Source: an uncultured Erysipelotrichaceae bacterium
GTDB lineage: Bacteria > Bacillota_I > Bacilli_A > Erysipelotrichales > Erysipelotrichaceae
Assembly: GCA_937902945.1 (NCBI GenBank)
Contig: CALEMD010000107.1
Coordinates: 1-5,933 of the forward strand
Direction: 5' to 3'
Length of the DNA: 5,933 nt
Shown one piece after another: positions 1 through 5,933 of the stretch; position 1 is the stretch's first letter, and each line of letters opens with the position of its first letter. Both the position numbers and the translations under genes were made by a program. Under the pieces are notes generated by a model. That model saw nothing but the letters and a program-made list of their open reading frames with translations, had not been told where the DNA came from and searched no databases.

Positions 1-222
1 GTTATCAAAGGTGATGCATTTGCACCGAGAAATAAGTATGCAATGAATATAGATTATGAAGAAGAGCCTCCATTTTTCCAGATTTCACCAACGCACTATG
101 CTAAAACATGGCTTCTGGATCCGAGAGCTCCGCATGTTTCAAAGCCTGAAGTAATCAACGATCTGCATGAAAAATTTGTCAAAATGACATCAGAAGGAGG
201 TGCATACCATGTCGAACAATGA
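1..222 (+). CDS. oppD: OppD/AmiE-type oligopeptide ABC transporter ATPase, C-terminal fragment
   Basis: The reading frame is open from base 1 and ends at TGA 220-222, giving the last 73 residues of a protein whose start lies outside the window. The stretch GDAFAPRNKYAMNIDYEEEP followed by PFFQISPTHYAKTWLLDPRAP is the tail I recognise from Firmicutes OppD/AmiE proteins, the first of the two cytoplasmic ATPases driving oligopeptide import. No nucleotide-binding motif is visible because those lie upstream. The next gene is the partner ATPase OppF, whose start codon and Shine-Dalgarno site sit inside this gene's last codons; the 14-nt overlap suggests translational coupling. Substrate specificity cannot be read from this part, so a DppD-type dipeptide transporter is an alternative name. 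The assignment rests on remembered family resemblance plus the OppF neighbour. Confidence 0.88.
   Translation, partial: VIKGDAFAPRNKYAMNIDYEEEPPFFQISPTHYAKTWLLDPRAPHVSKPEVINDLHEKFVKMTSEGGAYHVEQ
194..201 (+). promoter_or_regulatory. Shine-Dalgarno site of oppF, inside the end of oppD
   Basis: AAGGAGGT is a near-perfect anti-16S match ending 7 nt before ATG 209. It decides the oppF start. The in-frame GTG at 200 overlaps this site and cannot be served by it, so the protein begins MSNNDKEV rather than three residues earlier. Confidence 0.85.
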
Positions 223-1144
223 CAAGGAAGTGCTGCTGTCCCTCAAGGATGTGCAGGTAACATTCAATAATGGTCATAAGAAGTTTGTTGCTGTAAAGGA
301 TGTATCATTCGATATTTATAAGGGTGAAACATTTGCTCTTGTTGGTGAGTCTGGATCTGGGAAAACAACAATTGGACGTGCAATTATGCGTATCAATGAA
401 CTGTCCAACGGAGAAATTCTATTTGACGGAAAGAGAATCAGCGGCAAAATCTCAAAAGAAGAAGATAGAAATGTTGTTCGAAATATTCAGATGATTTTCC
501 AGGATCCTGCTGCAAGTCTGAATGAAAGAGCGACTATAGACTATATTATTTCTGAAGGTCTGTATAATTTCCATCTTTACAGCAATGATGCTGAAAGAGA
601 AGCAAAGGTTGATAAAGCCTTGGAAGATGTTGGCTTGCTTCCGGAACACAAATCCAGATATCCTCATGAGTTTTCTGGAGGACAGAGACAGCGTGTCGGA
701 ATAGCAAGGGCAATGATCATGGAACCAAAACTGATAGTTGCTGATGAACCTATATCTGCACTTGATGTATCAATACGTGCACAGGTACTGAACCTGATGA
801 ACCATCTGAAAAAGGATAGGGGTCTTACGTATCTGTTTATTGCACATGATCTATCCGTTGTACGTTTTATATCCGACCGTATTGCAGTTATCCATCTTGG
901 ACAGATTGTAGAGCTTGCAGATGCAGAAGAATTATTTCTTCACCCTCTGCATCCATATACAAAGTCATTGCTTTCAGCAGTGCCAATGCCTGATCCGCAG
1001 ATAGAAAAACACAAGAAGCTTCTTGTATATCATGCAGATCAGCATGATTACAGTGTCAATCAGCCATCGTTTGTTGAAATTAAACCTGGCCATTTTGTTT
1101 GGGGATCTGAACCAGAGATTGCTGAATACAGGAAACATATATAG
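209..1144 (+). CDS. oppF: OppF/AmiF-type oligopeptide ABC transporter ATP-binding protein
   Basis: This 311-residue cytoplasmic ATPase pairs with OppD to power oligopeptide import through the membrane subunits OppB/OppC. All ABC landmarks are intact: Walker A GESGSGKT (46-53), Q-loop Gln98 in FQDP, signature SGGQR (156-160), Walker B LIVADE with catalytic Glu180, D-loop SALD (183-186) and H-loop His213. The C-terminal oligopeptide-transporter extension follows, with HPYTKSLLSAVP (249-260) and the AmiF-like tail QHDYSVNQPSFVEIKPGHFVW (278-298). Length is usual for OppF. The start is ATG 209, supported by the Shine-Dalgarno at 194-201. It overlaps oppD by 14 nt, so the two ATPases are probably made in step. 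A hairpin with a T-run begins 4 nt after the stop. Imported peptides may be nutrients or signals; the sequence does not say which. Confidence 0.95.
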   Translation: MSNNDKEVLLSLKDVQVTFNNGHKKFVAVKDVSFDIYKGETFALVGESGSGKTTIGRAIMRINELSNGEILFDGKRISGKISKEEDRNVVRNIQMIFQDPAASLNERATIDYIISEGLYNFHLYSNDAEREAKVDKALEDVGLLPEHKSRYPHEFSGGQRQRVGIARAMIMEPKLIVADEPISALDVSIRAQVLNLMNHLKKDRGLTYLFIAHDLSVVRFISDRIAVIHLGQIVELADAEELFLHPLHPYTKSLLSAVPMPDPQIEKHKKLLVYHADQHDYSVNQPSFVEIKPGHFVWGSEPEIAEYRKHI

Positions 1145-1147
1145 AAG

Positions 1148-1173
1148 AAAGTGCTGCCTGTGCAGCATTTTCT
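1148..1173 (+). terminator. Short rho-independent terminator or attenuator after oppF
   Basis: TGCTGC (1152-1157) and GCAGCA (1162-1167) form a perfect 6-bp stem with a CTGT loop. One G-T pair and three A-T pairs extend it to 1148-1171, and the 3' side runs into TTTTCT. The stem is modest, with four G-C pairs in the core. It sits between the oppF stop and the tldD Shine-Dalgarno, which begins about 3 nt after the T-run. I see no promoter between it and tldD, so partial read-through (attenuation) is as likely as full termination. Confidence 0.6.
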
Positions 1174-1187
1174 ATAGGAGAGCAGCT

Positions 1188-2618
1188 ATGAAAAAAGATG
1201 TTAAATATTCTGCATACTTAAGCTCCATAGAATCAGATCGAAAAGAACTTATTAAGATTCTTTCAAAGAATGCTGATTATGCAAGCGCACTTTGTACAGA
1301 TGTAAACGGGACTTGTTACAATATCGGTCATGCAAGAAAATCTATTACTGATGTTATGTCTGCAGAGAGAGGAACCGTTGTCAGATTAATCAGAAATGGA
1401 TTTATTCACGAATACTCATTCAATATAGAAAGCAAACCTGAAGAATTGGCCAAAACCATAATCAGATTTGCTGATAATGAAGAAAGAATCCAAAAGAAAC
1501 ATGGGATTTTGAACTATCCTACAGATTTGCTTGTTGAAGAAGAAAATGTGTTTAACTCATCCAGCAAAGCAGAAACGGACATAGAAGATATAAGTGCAGA
1601 AACGATTATTCAAAAATTAAAAAGCATAAGTGATAAAGGAATGTCCGCAAATCCGTACGTGATTGAAACAATGTGCAGATTTAATGTGACACATGTTTCT
1701 AAATTGTTTATTTCTTCTAAAAAAACAATGCGGCAGAGCTATCTGTATTCAGAAGGAATGATATCTGTTCTGATAAAGAAAGATAAGGATGTCAGAATGA
1801 ATTACAAAGGCTGTTCGATATTGGGAGGCTTTGAACTTTTAGATCAAATGGATAGCATTGTTGACTCTGTAGTCAGTGGAGCTGTTGAGATGCTCTCGTC
1901 TTCACCAGCTGTTCCTGGTGTTTATGACATTATTACAAGTCCGGAAGTCAGCGGACTGATAGCACATGAAGCATTCGGACATGGCGTTGAGATGGACATG
2001 TTTGTCAAGAACAGAGCAATGGGCAAGGACTTTATTAATAAACAGGTTGGCTCCGAATTTGTAACTATGCAGGAAGGTGCATGTGCTGCTGAGAACACTG
2101 CAACTTATGGTTTTGACGATGAAGGAATCGAAGCGCATAATACGACAGAAATTGAAAAAGGCATTCTTAAAACGGGTGTAAGCGATGTTTTAAGTGCCGG
2201 GCGTCTGCATACAGTTCCAACTGGAAACGGAAGACGATCCAGCTTTGAACGCAAAGCATACGCGAGAATGACGAACACATTATTTAAAGGCGGAACAGAT
2301 ACTCTTGAAGATATGATCCATTCTATTGAGTATGGATATCTGCTCGAAGGAATGCAAAACGGAATGGAAGACCCAAAGAACTGGGGAATTCAATGTGTAC
2401 TGATTAAAGGACGCGAGATCAAGAATGGAAAACTGACTGGCAAAATCATTTCTCCAGTCATTCTGACTGGCTACGTTCCTGAACTTCTGAACAGTATCAC
2501 CATGGCAGCTGCCGATGTCAGTCTTGAGGGAAATGGTTTCTGCGGAAAAGGACATAAGGAATGGCTGAAGGTTTCTGATGGCGGACCATATCTCAAAATG
2601 AAAGGAAGACTTGGATAA
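1188..2618 (+). CDS. tldD: TldD family zinc metalloprotease, catalytic subunit
   Basis: This 476-residue protein matches TldD in length and in its diagnostic motifs. HEAFGH (260-265) is the HExxxH zinc motif: His260 and His265 as ligands and Glu261 as catalytic base. It is followed by GVEMD, as in other TldD proteins. The C-terminal GFCGKGHKEW and SDGGP (451-467) includes Cys452 in the position of the conserved C-terminal cysteine that serves as a zinc ligand in the family. TldD with TldE forms a cytoplasmic protease that degrades small or unfolded peptides; the E. coli pair processes microcin B17 precursor and degrades the antitoxin CcdA. The start is ATG 1188, with AGGAG at 1176-1180 and 7 nt spacing. 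The frame is open further upstream to 1023, but that stretch overlaps oppF and has no family resemblance. tldE follows with a one-base overlap. Confidence 0.94.
   Translation: MKKDVKYSAYLSSIESDRKELIKILSKNADYASALCTDVNGTCYNIGHARKSITDVMSAERGTVVRLIRNGFIHEYSFNIESKPEELAKTIIRFADNEERIQKKHGILNYPTDLLVEEENVFNSSSKAETDIEDISAETIIQKLKSISDKGMSANPYVIETMCRFNVTHVSKLFISSKKTMRQSYLYSEGMISVLIKKDKDVRMNYKGCSILGGFELLDQMDSIVDSVVSGAVEMLSSSPAVPGVYDIITSPEVSGLIAHEAFGHGVEMDMFVKNRAMGKDFINKQVGSEFVTMQEGACAAENTATYGFDDEGIEAHNTTEIEKGILKTGVSDVLSAGRLHTVPTGNGRRSSFERKAYARMTNTLFKGGTDTLEDMIHSIEYGYLLEGMQNGMEDPKNWGIQCVLIKGREIKNGKLTGKIISPVILTGYVPELLNSITMAAADVSLEGNGFCGKGHKEWLKVSDGGPYLKMKGRLG
2602..2608 (+). promoter_or_regulatory. Shine-Dalgarno site of tldE, inside the end of tldD
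   Basis: AAGGAAG lies 9 nt before ATG 2618 and within the last codons of tldD. Together with the TAATG stop-start overlap it supports coupled translation of the two subunits. Confidence 0.6.
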
Positions 2619-3892
2619 TGGAAAAAATTATCGAAATACTGAATTCAATTCATGAAGTCGACGCATACCAGATAACTGAGACGGATACAGAATCAATTGA
2701 ATATTTTCTGATCAGGCACGACATGGATCAAAGCCGTGCAAAAAAAGTAAACCATATTACAGTCACAATCTATAAATATCTTGATTCAGAATCTCTTGGC
2801 AGTGCTTCATTTGAAGTACCTGCAGGCTCTAGTGAATCAGCCATTAAAGAAACTATTATCAGTCATCTGAAAGCAGCAGAGTTTGCAGTCAACAAAAAAT
2901 ATGATCTGATTCATGATAAAAAAGCAAAAGATGAAACAGAATCTCTAAGTATTGAAGATCAGGCAGATGCTCTTCTGCAGGTGCAAAATGAAATCGATGA
3001 AACCAAACAGATATGGATCAATAGTACAGAGATATTTGCCAATAAAGAAAATGTGCATGTGACAAACTCATTTGGACTTGATATATCCTATTCGTTCATA
3101 AATTACGAAATGGAAATGATTATCACCGCTGGAAACGAAGGCAGTGAAATCGAAATCTATCAGGATTATCAGGGAAGTACAGTCGATAAAAACCAGCTGA
3201 AGAAAAAAATCAATATGGCTATGCAGATGGCTGCAGATAGAGTGGCTGCTGAACCGACTTCAAGTCTGGGAAAATGTGATGTTGTATTCAGCAATGAAGA
3301 GGCAATCAGCATATATGAATATATAGCTAGTTTGTGTGATGCAGGGATGATTTATCAGAAGGTTTCTGATTGTGCAGTTGGCAGGCCTCTTGTGGAAGAT
3401 GCTGAAGATGATCACATTCAGATTGGATTGCGCAGAACTATACCTGGATCCAGCAGAAATTTTGCGTATGACAGTGAAGGGAATACGATTGCAGATCGCT
3501 GCCTGATCAATGCTGGGGTAGTGCAGTCATTGTGCGGAAGCAGACAGTTCTGTACCTATATTGGATATGATTCGCCAATGCATATATCAAATTTTGCAGC
3601 TGCAGGAGGTTCATATTCTGATGAAGAGATACGGAGTGGCTCTTACCTTGAAACAGTTATATTCAGTGGATTCTCAATAAATCCAATGGATGGTACATTT
3701 GGCGGAGAGATCCGACTTGCATACTGGCACCATGATGGAATCATCACTCCAGTGACAGGAGGAAGCATCTCTGGAAATTTGAAAACATGTTTAAAGAATT
3801 GGAAAATGAGTAAAGATACTGCAATCTATGATTATGCGGAAATTCCTCATTACACCCGATTGAAAGATGTCTCAATAGCAGGAATCAAATGA
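2618..3892 (+). CDS. tldE: TldE/PmbA family protein, non-catalytic partner of TldD
   Basis: This 424-residue protein is the likely heteromeric partner of TldD. It keeps the fold-level hallmarks: RTIPGSSRNFAYDSEGNT (273-290), where TldD/TldE proteins have a conserved turn leading to the 'late' domain, SINPMDGTFGGEIRLAY (353-369), and the C-terminal PVTGGSISGNL (378-388), which is highly typical of PmbA/TldE. It lacks HExxxH; the equivalent stretch reads AISIYEYIASLCDAGMIYQK (229-248), so it should not bind the catalytic zinc. It is somewhat shorter than the roughly 450 residues usual for E. coli TldE. Its ATG overlaps the tldD stop (TAATG), implying coupled 1:1 synthesis. The stop TGA is followed at once by TAA, and a strong terminator begins 9 nt later. 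The exact substrates in this organism are unknown. Confidence 0.9.
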   Translation: MEKIIEILNSIHEVDAYQITETDTESIEYFLIRHDMDQSRAKKVNHITVTIYKYLDSESLGSASFEVPAGSSESAIKETIISHLKAAEFAVNKKYDLIHDKKAKDETESLSIEDQADALLQVQNEIDETKQIWINSTEIFANKENVHVTNSFGLDISYSFINYEMEMIITAGNEGSEIEIYQDYQGSTVDKNQLKKKINMAMQMAADRVAAEPTSSLGKCDVVFSNEEAISIYEYIASLCDAGMIYQKVSDCAVGRPLVEDAEDDHIQIGLRRTIPGSSRNFAYDSEGNTIADRCLINAGVVQSLCGSRQFCTYIGYDSPMHISNFAAAGGSYSDEEIRSGSYLETVIFSGFSINPMDGTFGGEIRLAYWHHDGIITPVTGGSISGNLKTCLKNWKMSKDTAIYDYAEIPHYTRLKDVSIAGIK

Positions 3893-3901
3893 TAAGAATT
3901 T

Positions 3902-3925
3902 AAGCCGACGCTGTCGGCTTTTTTT
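3902..3925 (+). terminator. Rho-independent terminator after tldE
   Basis: AAGCCGAC (3902-3909) and GTCGGCTT (3913-3920) form a perfect 8-bp stem around a GCT loop. It is followed by TTTTT (3921-3925), making a run of seven T with the end of the stem. This is a textbook intrinsic terminator closing the tldDE unit and isolating it from the esx genes. Confidence 0.95.
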
Positions 3926-3957
3926 GTGGGAAAGATTGAAACAGACATATATATACA
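3924..3957 (+). promoter_or_regulatory. Possible weak promoter for the esx-lipoprotein unit
   Basis: A new unit must start after the tldE terminator, and the only A/T-rich candidate is the TATATATACA tract at 3948-3957. A poor -35 match, TTGTGG (3924-3929), lies 18 nt before TATATA (3948-3953). The better -35-like TTGAAA (3936-3941) has no -10 at a usual distance. The location is inferred from context more than from sequence quality; activator dependence is possible. Confidence 0.3.
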
Positions 3958-3973
3958 GTGAAAGGAGATTGCT

Positions 3974-4270
3974 ATGAAAAGAATACTCGTGGAACCAGAA
4001 CAGCTCGAAGCTTGCGCAAGCAGAATGGATCAGCAGAATCAAAATTATCAAAAGTCATATGCTCAGCTATTTAATGCTGTTGACACAATGCAGTCAGCAT
4101 GGACAGGGAGGGACAATATCGCCTTCAGCAGCAGAATTAGAAAGTTTGAATCGGATTTCAGACAGATGTCGGTTCTGTGCGCTCAGTACAGTGAATTTTT
4201 ACGAACATCTGCAAGAGCTTATAGACAGACTCAGGATGAATTGACTAGCCAAGCATCAAGACTTGGATAA
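3974..4270 (+). CDS. WXG100 (Esx-like) protein with WxG turn, first of a tandem pair
   Basis: This 98-residue protein has no signal peptide and a predicted helix-turn-helix layout with the family motif Trp43-Thr44-Gly45 (SAWTG) in the middle, exactly as in WXG100/EsxA proteins. Such proteins are exported as dimers by type VII secretion. The other export motif, Y-x3-[DE] near the C-terminus, is not intact: Tyr83 is followed by RQTQD, with Gln at +4 and Asp at +5. It has two cysteines, Cys14 and Cys69, unusual for small Esx proteins. The start is ATG 3974 behind AAAGGAGA (3961-3968). The next gene begins 9 nt after the stop and encodes a co-linear relative. The neighbourhood suggests a secreted heterodimer, but no secretion machinery is visible in the window, so secretion is inferred from the family. 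Confidence 0.88.
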   Translation: MKRILVEPEQLEACASRMDQQNQNYQKSYAQLFNAVDTMQSAWTGRDNIAFSSRIRKFESDFRQMSVLCAQYSEFLRTSARAYRQTQDELTSQASRLG

Positions 4271-4279
4271 GGAGGAAAA

Positions 4280-4579
4280 ATGGATCAGATAAAGATATCG
4301 TTAGCCGAAGTCAGTGAATGTGCATCACGAATCAGAACCTTGAATCAGAGTATGTATGAGGTACTGAATGAGATGAAAAAAGAAATGAATCAGCTGAATG
4401 TTTCATGGCTGTCAGATGCTGGAGATACAATACGCAATCGATTCAATCAGTTCTCTGGACGTTTTGAAACACAGAAGGAAACAATTGATTCTTATGCTCG
4501 ATTTCTAGATATGACCGTATCAAGCTACGACACCCTGGAAAACACAATCAATTCAAATGCATCAGGCATCCAGTCTTAA
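4280..4579 (+). CDS. WXG100-like (Esx-like) protein with Y-x3-E tail, second of a tandem pair
   Basis: This 99-residue protein aligns without gaps to its upstream neighbour: Cys14-Ala-Ser-Arg17, Trp43 and Tyr83 all fall at the same positions. The central turn is Trp43-Leu-Ser45, so the glycine of WxG is replaced by serine (Gly48 follows shortly after). The C-terminal export motif Y-x3-E is intact as Tyr83-Asp-Thr-Leu-Glu87. It therefore complements its neighbour, which has WxG but not Y-x3-E. The start ATG 4280 has GGAGG at 4271-4275, directly after the upstream TAA. The last 23 nt overlap the beginning of the lipoprotein gene. It is most simply an EsxB/CFP-10-like partner made with the first Esx protein; a divergent paralogue forming homodimers is the alternative. 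Confidence 0.85.
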   Translation: MDQIKISLAEVSECASRIRTLNQSMYEVLNEMKKEMNQLNVSWLSDAGDTIRNRFNQFSGRFETQKETIDSYARFLDMTVSSYDTLENTINSNASGIQS

Positions 4580-5933
4580 AAGAAAATTCATAGCACTGCT
4601 TACTGTATTTCTAACATTTGCATCAGCCGGCTGTTCCAGGAAACCGGCTGATACTCTGTCTATGGAAGAATGGATTCATAGTATATGTCTAAACAGCGGA
4701 ATAGAAGGGTACAGTCAAAAGACACCTTATTATCTGAATGTCAGTGAGACATCTGCATACTATGATGATATACAGGCGGCAGTAGAATATGGAGTTCTAT
4801 CTGATTCATATGCATTCGATCCTGAACAGAAACTGAGCCGAGAGCTGGCAGCATATACACTTATGAATCTGTCTGGCAAAAAAGATATTCAGCAAAGCAG
4901 CAGAATAAATGATATCAGTGACTCTGAATATCGTACATTCATAGAATCAGCTGTTTCATCAGGACTGATGCATACAGACAAAAGAAAATGTTTCTATCCA
5001 AAAAGACTGATGGATAAAACTGAAGCAGATATACTTCTGAAACAGGTTGTTGAATACATCAATAACAGAAAATTTGAAATATCTGAATCAAAAGTCGATT
5101 TTAATGAAGATCTTCAGTTTGTTGAAGAAACACCAATTCAGTTTGATGAAGAATCAATGAAGGCATCTTTTTCGACCGAAAGCAGACTGATCGAGGGAGA
5201 CTATGTTCATTGGAAAAATGGAAGTGAAGATCTGTATTACCAAATCGAGAGTTTGCATAATGCTGATAATCAAAAGGATGCTGTTCTTTCTGAGATACCG
5301 CTTGAAGAGATACTTACTTCGTTAGATATACAATCAAGTTCGCAAATTGATTTTACAGAAGCAGAGATTGAAATTGAGTCTGCAGATTATTTAGAATCTG
5401 AACCGACAGTATTTTATGGGGGCATGGGAATAAGAAATATGTCGGTTTCAGCGCTGCAGAAGACTGTTAAATTCAATGGTTTTAATTTAACTTTTAAAAC
5501 TACAGCAAGCGGATTTAAGGCGGATGTATATAAAGATATGAAGTATGGAGGAAGATTCTATGCATCTGTAAATCTATACAATGTAAAACCGTCATATAAA
5601 TGGAAAATCAAAGACGGTAGAATAGAAGAAGGTTATTTCAAAGTCGACTTTAAAACGAATCAATCTATAGGAATGCGCACTGGAATTTATAAGAATCTAT
5701 ATGGTGATTTCAGTCGCATTGATCCTAATTCATTTTTAAATACTTTGAAAAATCTTTATCAGAATAAAAACGATACTGTTGAAATATCTATTCCACTCTG
5801 CACAATTAAAGTGCCATTGCCTGAGATGCCTATTATGAAATTGGAAATGCAGCTTCATCTGAAAATCAATGCAAGCGGAAAAGCTGAACTCAGTCTCACA
5901 CAGGATCACAGTTATGGAATGGAAATACGAAAC
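4557..5933 (+). CDS. Predicted lipoprotein with SLH-like repeats, C-terminus beyond the window
   Basis: The frame is open for 459 codons from ATG 4557 to the window edge without a stop. The N-terminus is a lipoprotein signal: positive KRK (8-10), hydrophobic stretch 11-22, then SAGC with the lipidated Cys26. The lipobox is slightly off consensus, with Ser at -3. Residues about 65-105 and 117-165 look like two SLH-type repeats, with YYDDIQAAVEYGVLSDS followed by a FDP turn and LSREL, and ISDSEYRTFIESAVSSGL followed by a YP turn and LMDKTEA. SLH repeats usually bind secondary wall polymers. Residues 170-285 form an acidic, Glu/Asp/Ser-rich linker, and 285-459 is rich in alternating hydrophobic residues, suggesting beta strands. 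ATG 4557 is the first start after the in-frame stop at 4512-4514. It has no good Shine-Dalgarno (only a distant GGAA at 4537-4540) and overlaps the second esx gene by 23 nt, so re-initiation is likely. I do not recognise the family as a whole. Confidence 0.82.
   Translation, partial: MHQASSLKRKFIALLTVFLTFASAGCSRKPADTLSMEEWIHSICLNSGIEGYSQKTPYYLNVSETSAYYDDIQAAVEYGVLSDSYAFDPEQKLSRELAAYTLMNLSGKKDIQQSSRINDISDSEYRTFIESAVSSGLMHTDKRKCFYPKRLMDKTEADILLKQVVEYINNRKFEISESKVDFNEDLQFVEETPIQFDEESMKASFSTESRLIEGDYVHWKNGSEDLYYQIESLHNADNQKDAVLSEIPLEEILTSLDIQSSSQIDFTEAEIEIESADYLESEPTVFYGGMGIRNMSVSALQKTVKFNGFNLTFKTTASGFKADVYKDMKYGGRFYASVNLYNVKPSYKWKIKDGRIEEGYFKVDFKTNQSIGMRTGIYKNLYGDFSRIDPNSFLNTLKNLYQNKNDTVEISIPLCTIKVPLPEMPIMKLEMQLHLKINASGKAELSLTQDHSYGMEIRN
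4622..4652 (+). other. Strong hairpin inside the lipoprotein signal-peptide codons
   Basis: ATCAGCCGG (4622-4630) and CCGGCTGAT (4644-4652) are perfect reverse complements, giving a 9-bp stem with six G-C pairs around a 13-nt loop. The loop itself contains TTC-cag-GAA, which could stack as a small inner stem. No T-run follows, so it is not an ordinary terminator. It covers the codons around the lipidated Cys26. It could act as an mRNA-stabilising, pausing or processing element separating the short esx genes from the long lipoprotein gene, or it could be a by-product of coding. Confidence 0.55.

Noticed and set aside
200..208. GTG 200 as the oppF start
   Set aside because: The codon overlaps the Shine-Dalgarno sequence itself; ATG 209 is correctly spaced from it.
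1023..1187. Upstream 55-codon extension of the tldD frame
   Set aside because: It overlaps oppF coding sequence, resembles no TldD N-terminus and lacks a ribosome site at 1023, whereas ATG 1188 has AGGAG at good spacing.
1902..2138. Reverse-strand open frame opposite tldD (also 452-667, 974-1168 and 2280-2555)
   Set aside because: These are opposite-strand shadows of confident genes, with no ribosome sites and no recognisable protein features.
2433..2473. Repeated CTGACTGGC in tldD
   Set aside because: Two short copies encode Leu-Thr-Gly in a normal TldD C-terminal region; there is no third copy or regular spacing.
3936..3941. TTGAAA as a -35 element for the esx unit
   Set aside because: At 16-18 nt downstream the sequence is GTGAAA/TGAAAG/GAAAGG, with no -10 resemblance.
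4010..4021. 12-bp perfect palindrome GCTTGCGCAAGC
   Set aside because: It lies within the first esx codons for Ala-Cys-Ala-Ser, is not repeated elsewhere in the window, has no loop as a hairpin, and is not near a promoter. Most likely chance.
4059..4244. Alternative-frame open frame inside the first esx gene
   Set aside because: The WXG100 frame is convincing by motif, length and ribosome site; the shadow frame has none of these.

Overview
The window looks like chromosome of a low-G+C, Gram-positive bacterium of the Bacillota. The oppD/oppF products resemble the streptococcal AmiE/AmiF type, Shine-Dalgarno sites are strong (AAGGAGGT, AAAGGAG), genes are packed head to tail on one strand, and a pair of WXG100 proteins is followed by a lipoprotein with S-layer-homology-like repeats. 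A clostridial or erysipelotrichial host is plausible, but the window alone does not fix the genus. All genes are on the + strand and fall into three blocks.

Block 1 (1-1173) is the end of an oligopeptide ABC importer operon. It holds the C-terminus of OppD, which overlaps a complete OppF by 14 nt, followed by a short hairpin with a T-run that probably terminates or attenuates the operon.

Block 2 (1188-3925) is a tldD-tldE pair overlapping by one base (TAATG). TldD carries the HExxxH zinc motif and TldE lacks it, as expected for the heteromeric TldD/TldE metalloprotease. A strong rho-independent terminator closes the block. No convincing promoter lies between oppF and tldD, so peptide uptake and TldD/E proteolysis may be partly co-transcribed.

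Block 3 (about 3926 to the window end) starts a new transcription unit. It has two tandem WXG100 (Esx-like) proteins of 98 and 99 residues, then a gene entering translation inside the second esx gene and running off the window. That third gene encodes a predicted lipoprotein of at least 459 residues with two SLH-like repeats, an acidic linker and a beta-rich domain. This looks like the start of a type VII secretion (T7SSb-like) or Esx-dependent surface locus. No EssC ATPase or other machinery gene is visible, so membership of a secretion locus is inference.

The most interesting material is in block 3. The two Esx proteins divide the usual secretion signals between them: the first has WxG but no Y-x3-E, and the second has Y-x3-E but WxS. 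A 9-bp perfect hairpin lies in the lipoprotein's signal-peptide coding region, directly downstream of the esx pair. The lipoprotein itself may be a wall- or membrane-anchored partner of the Esx system.
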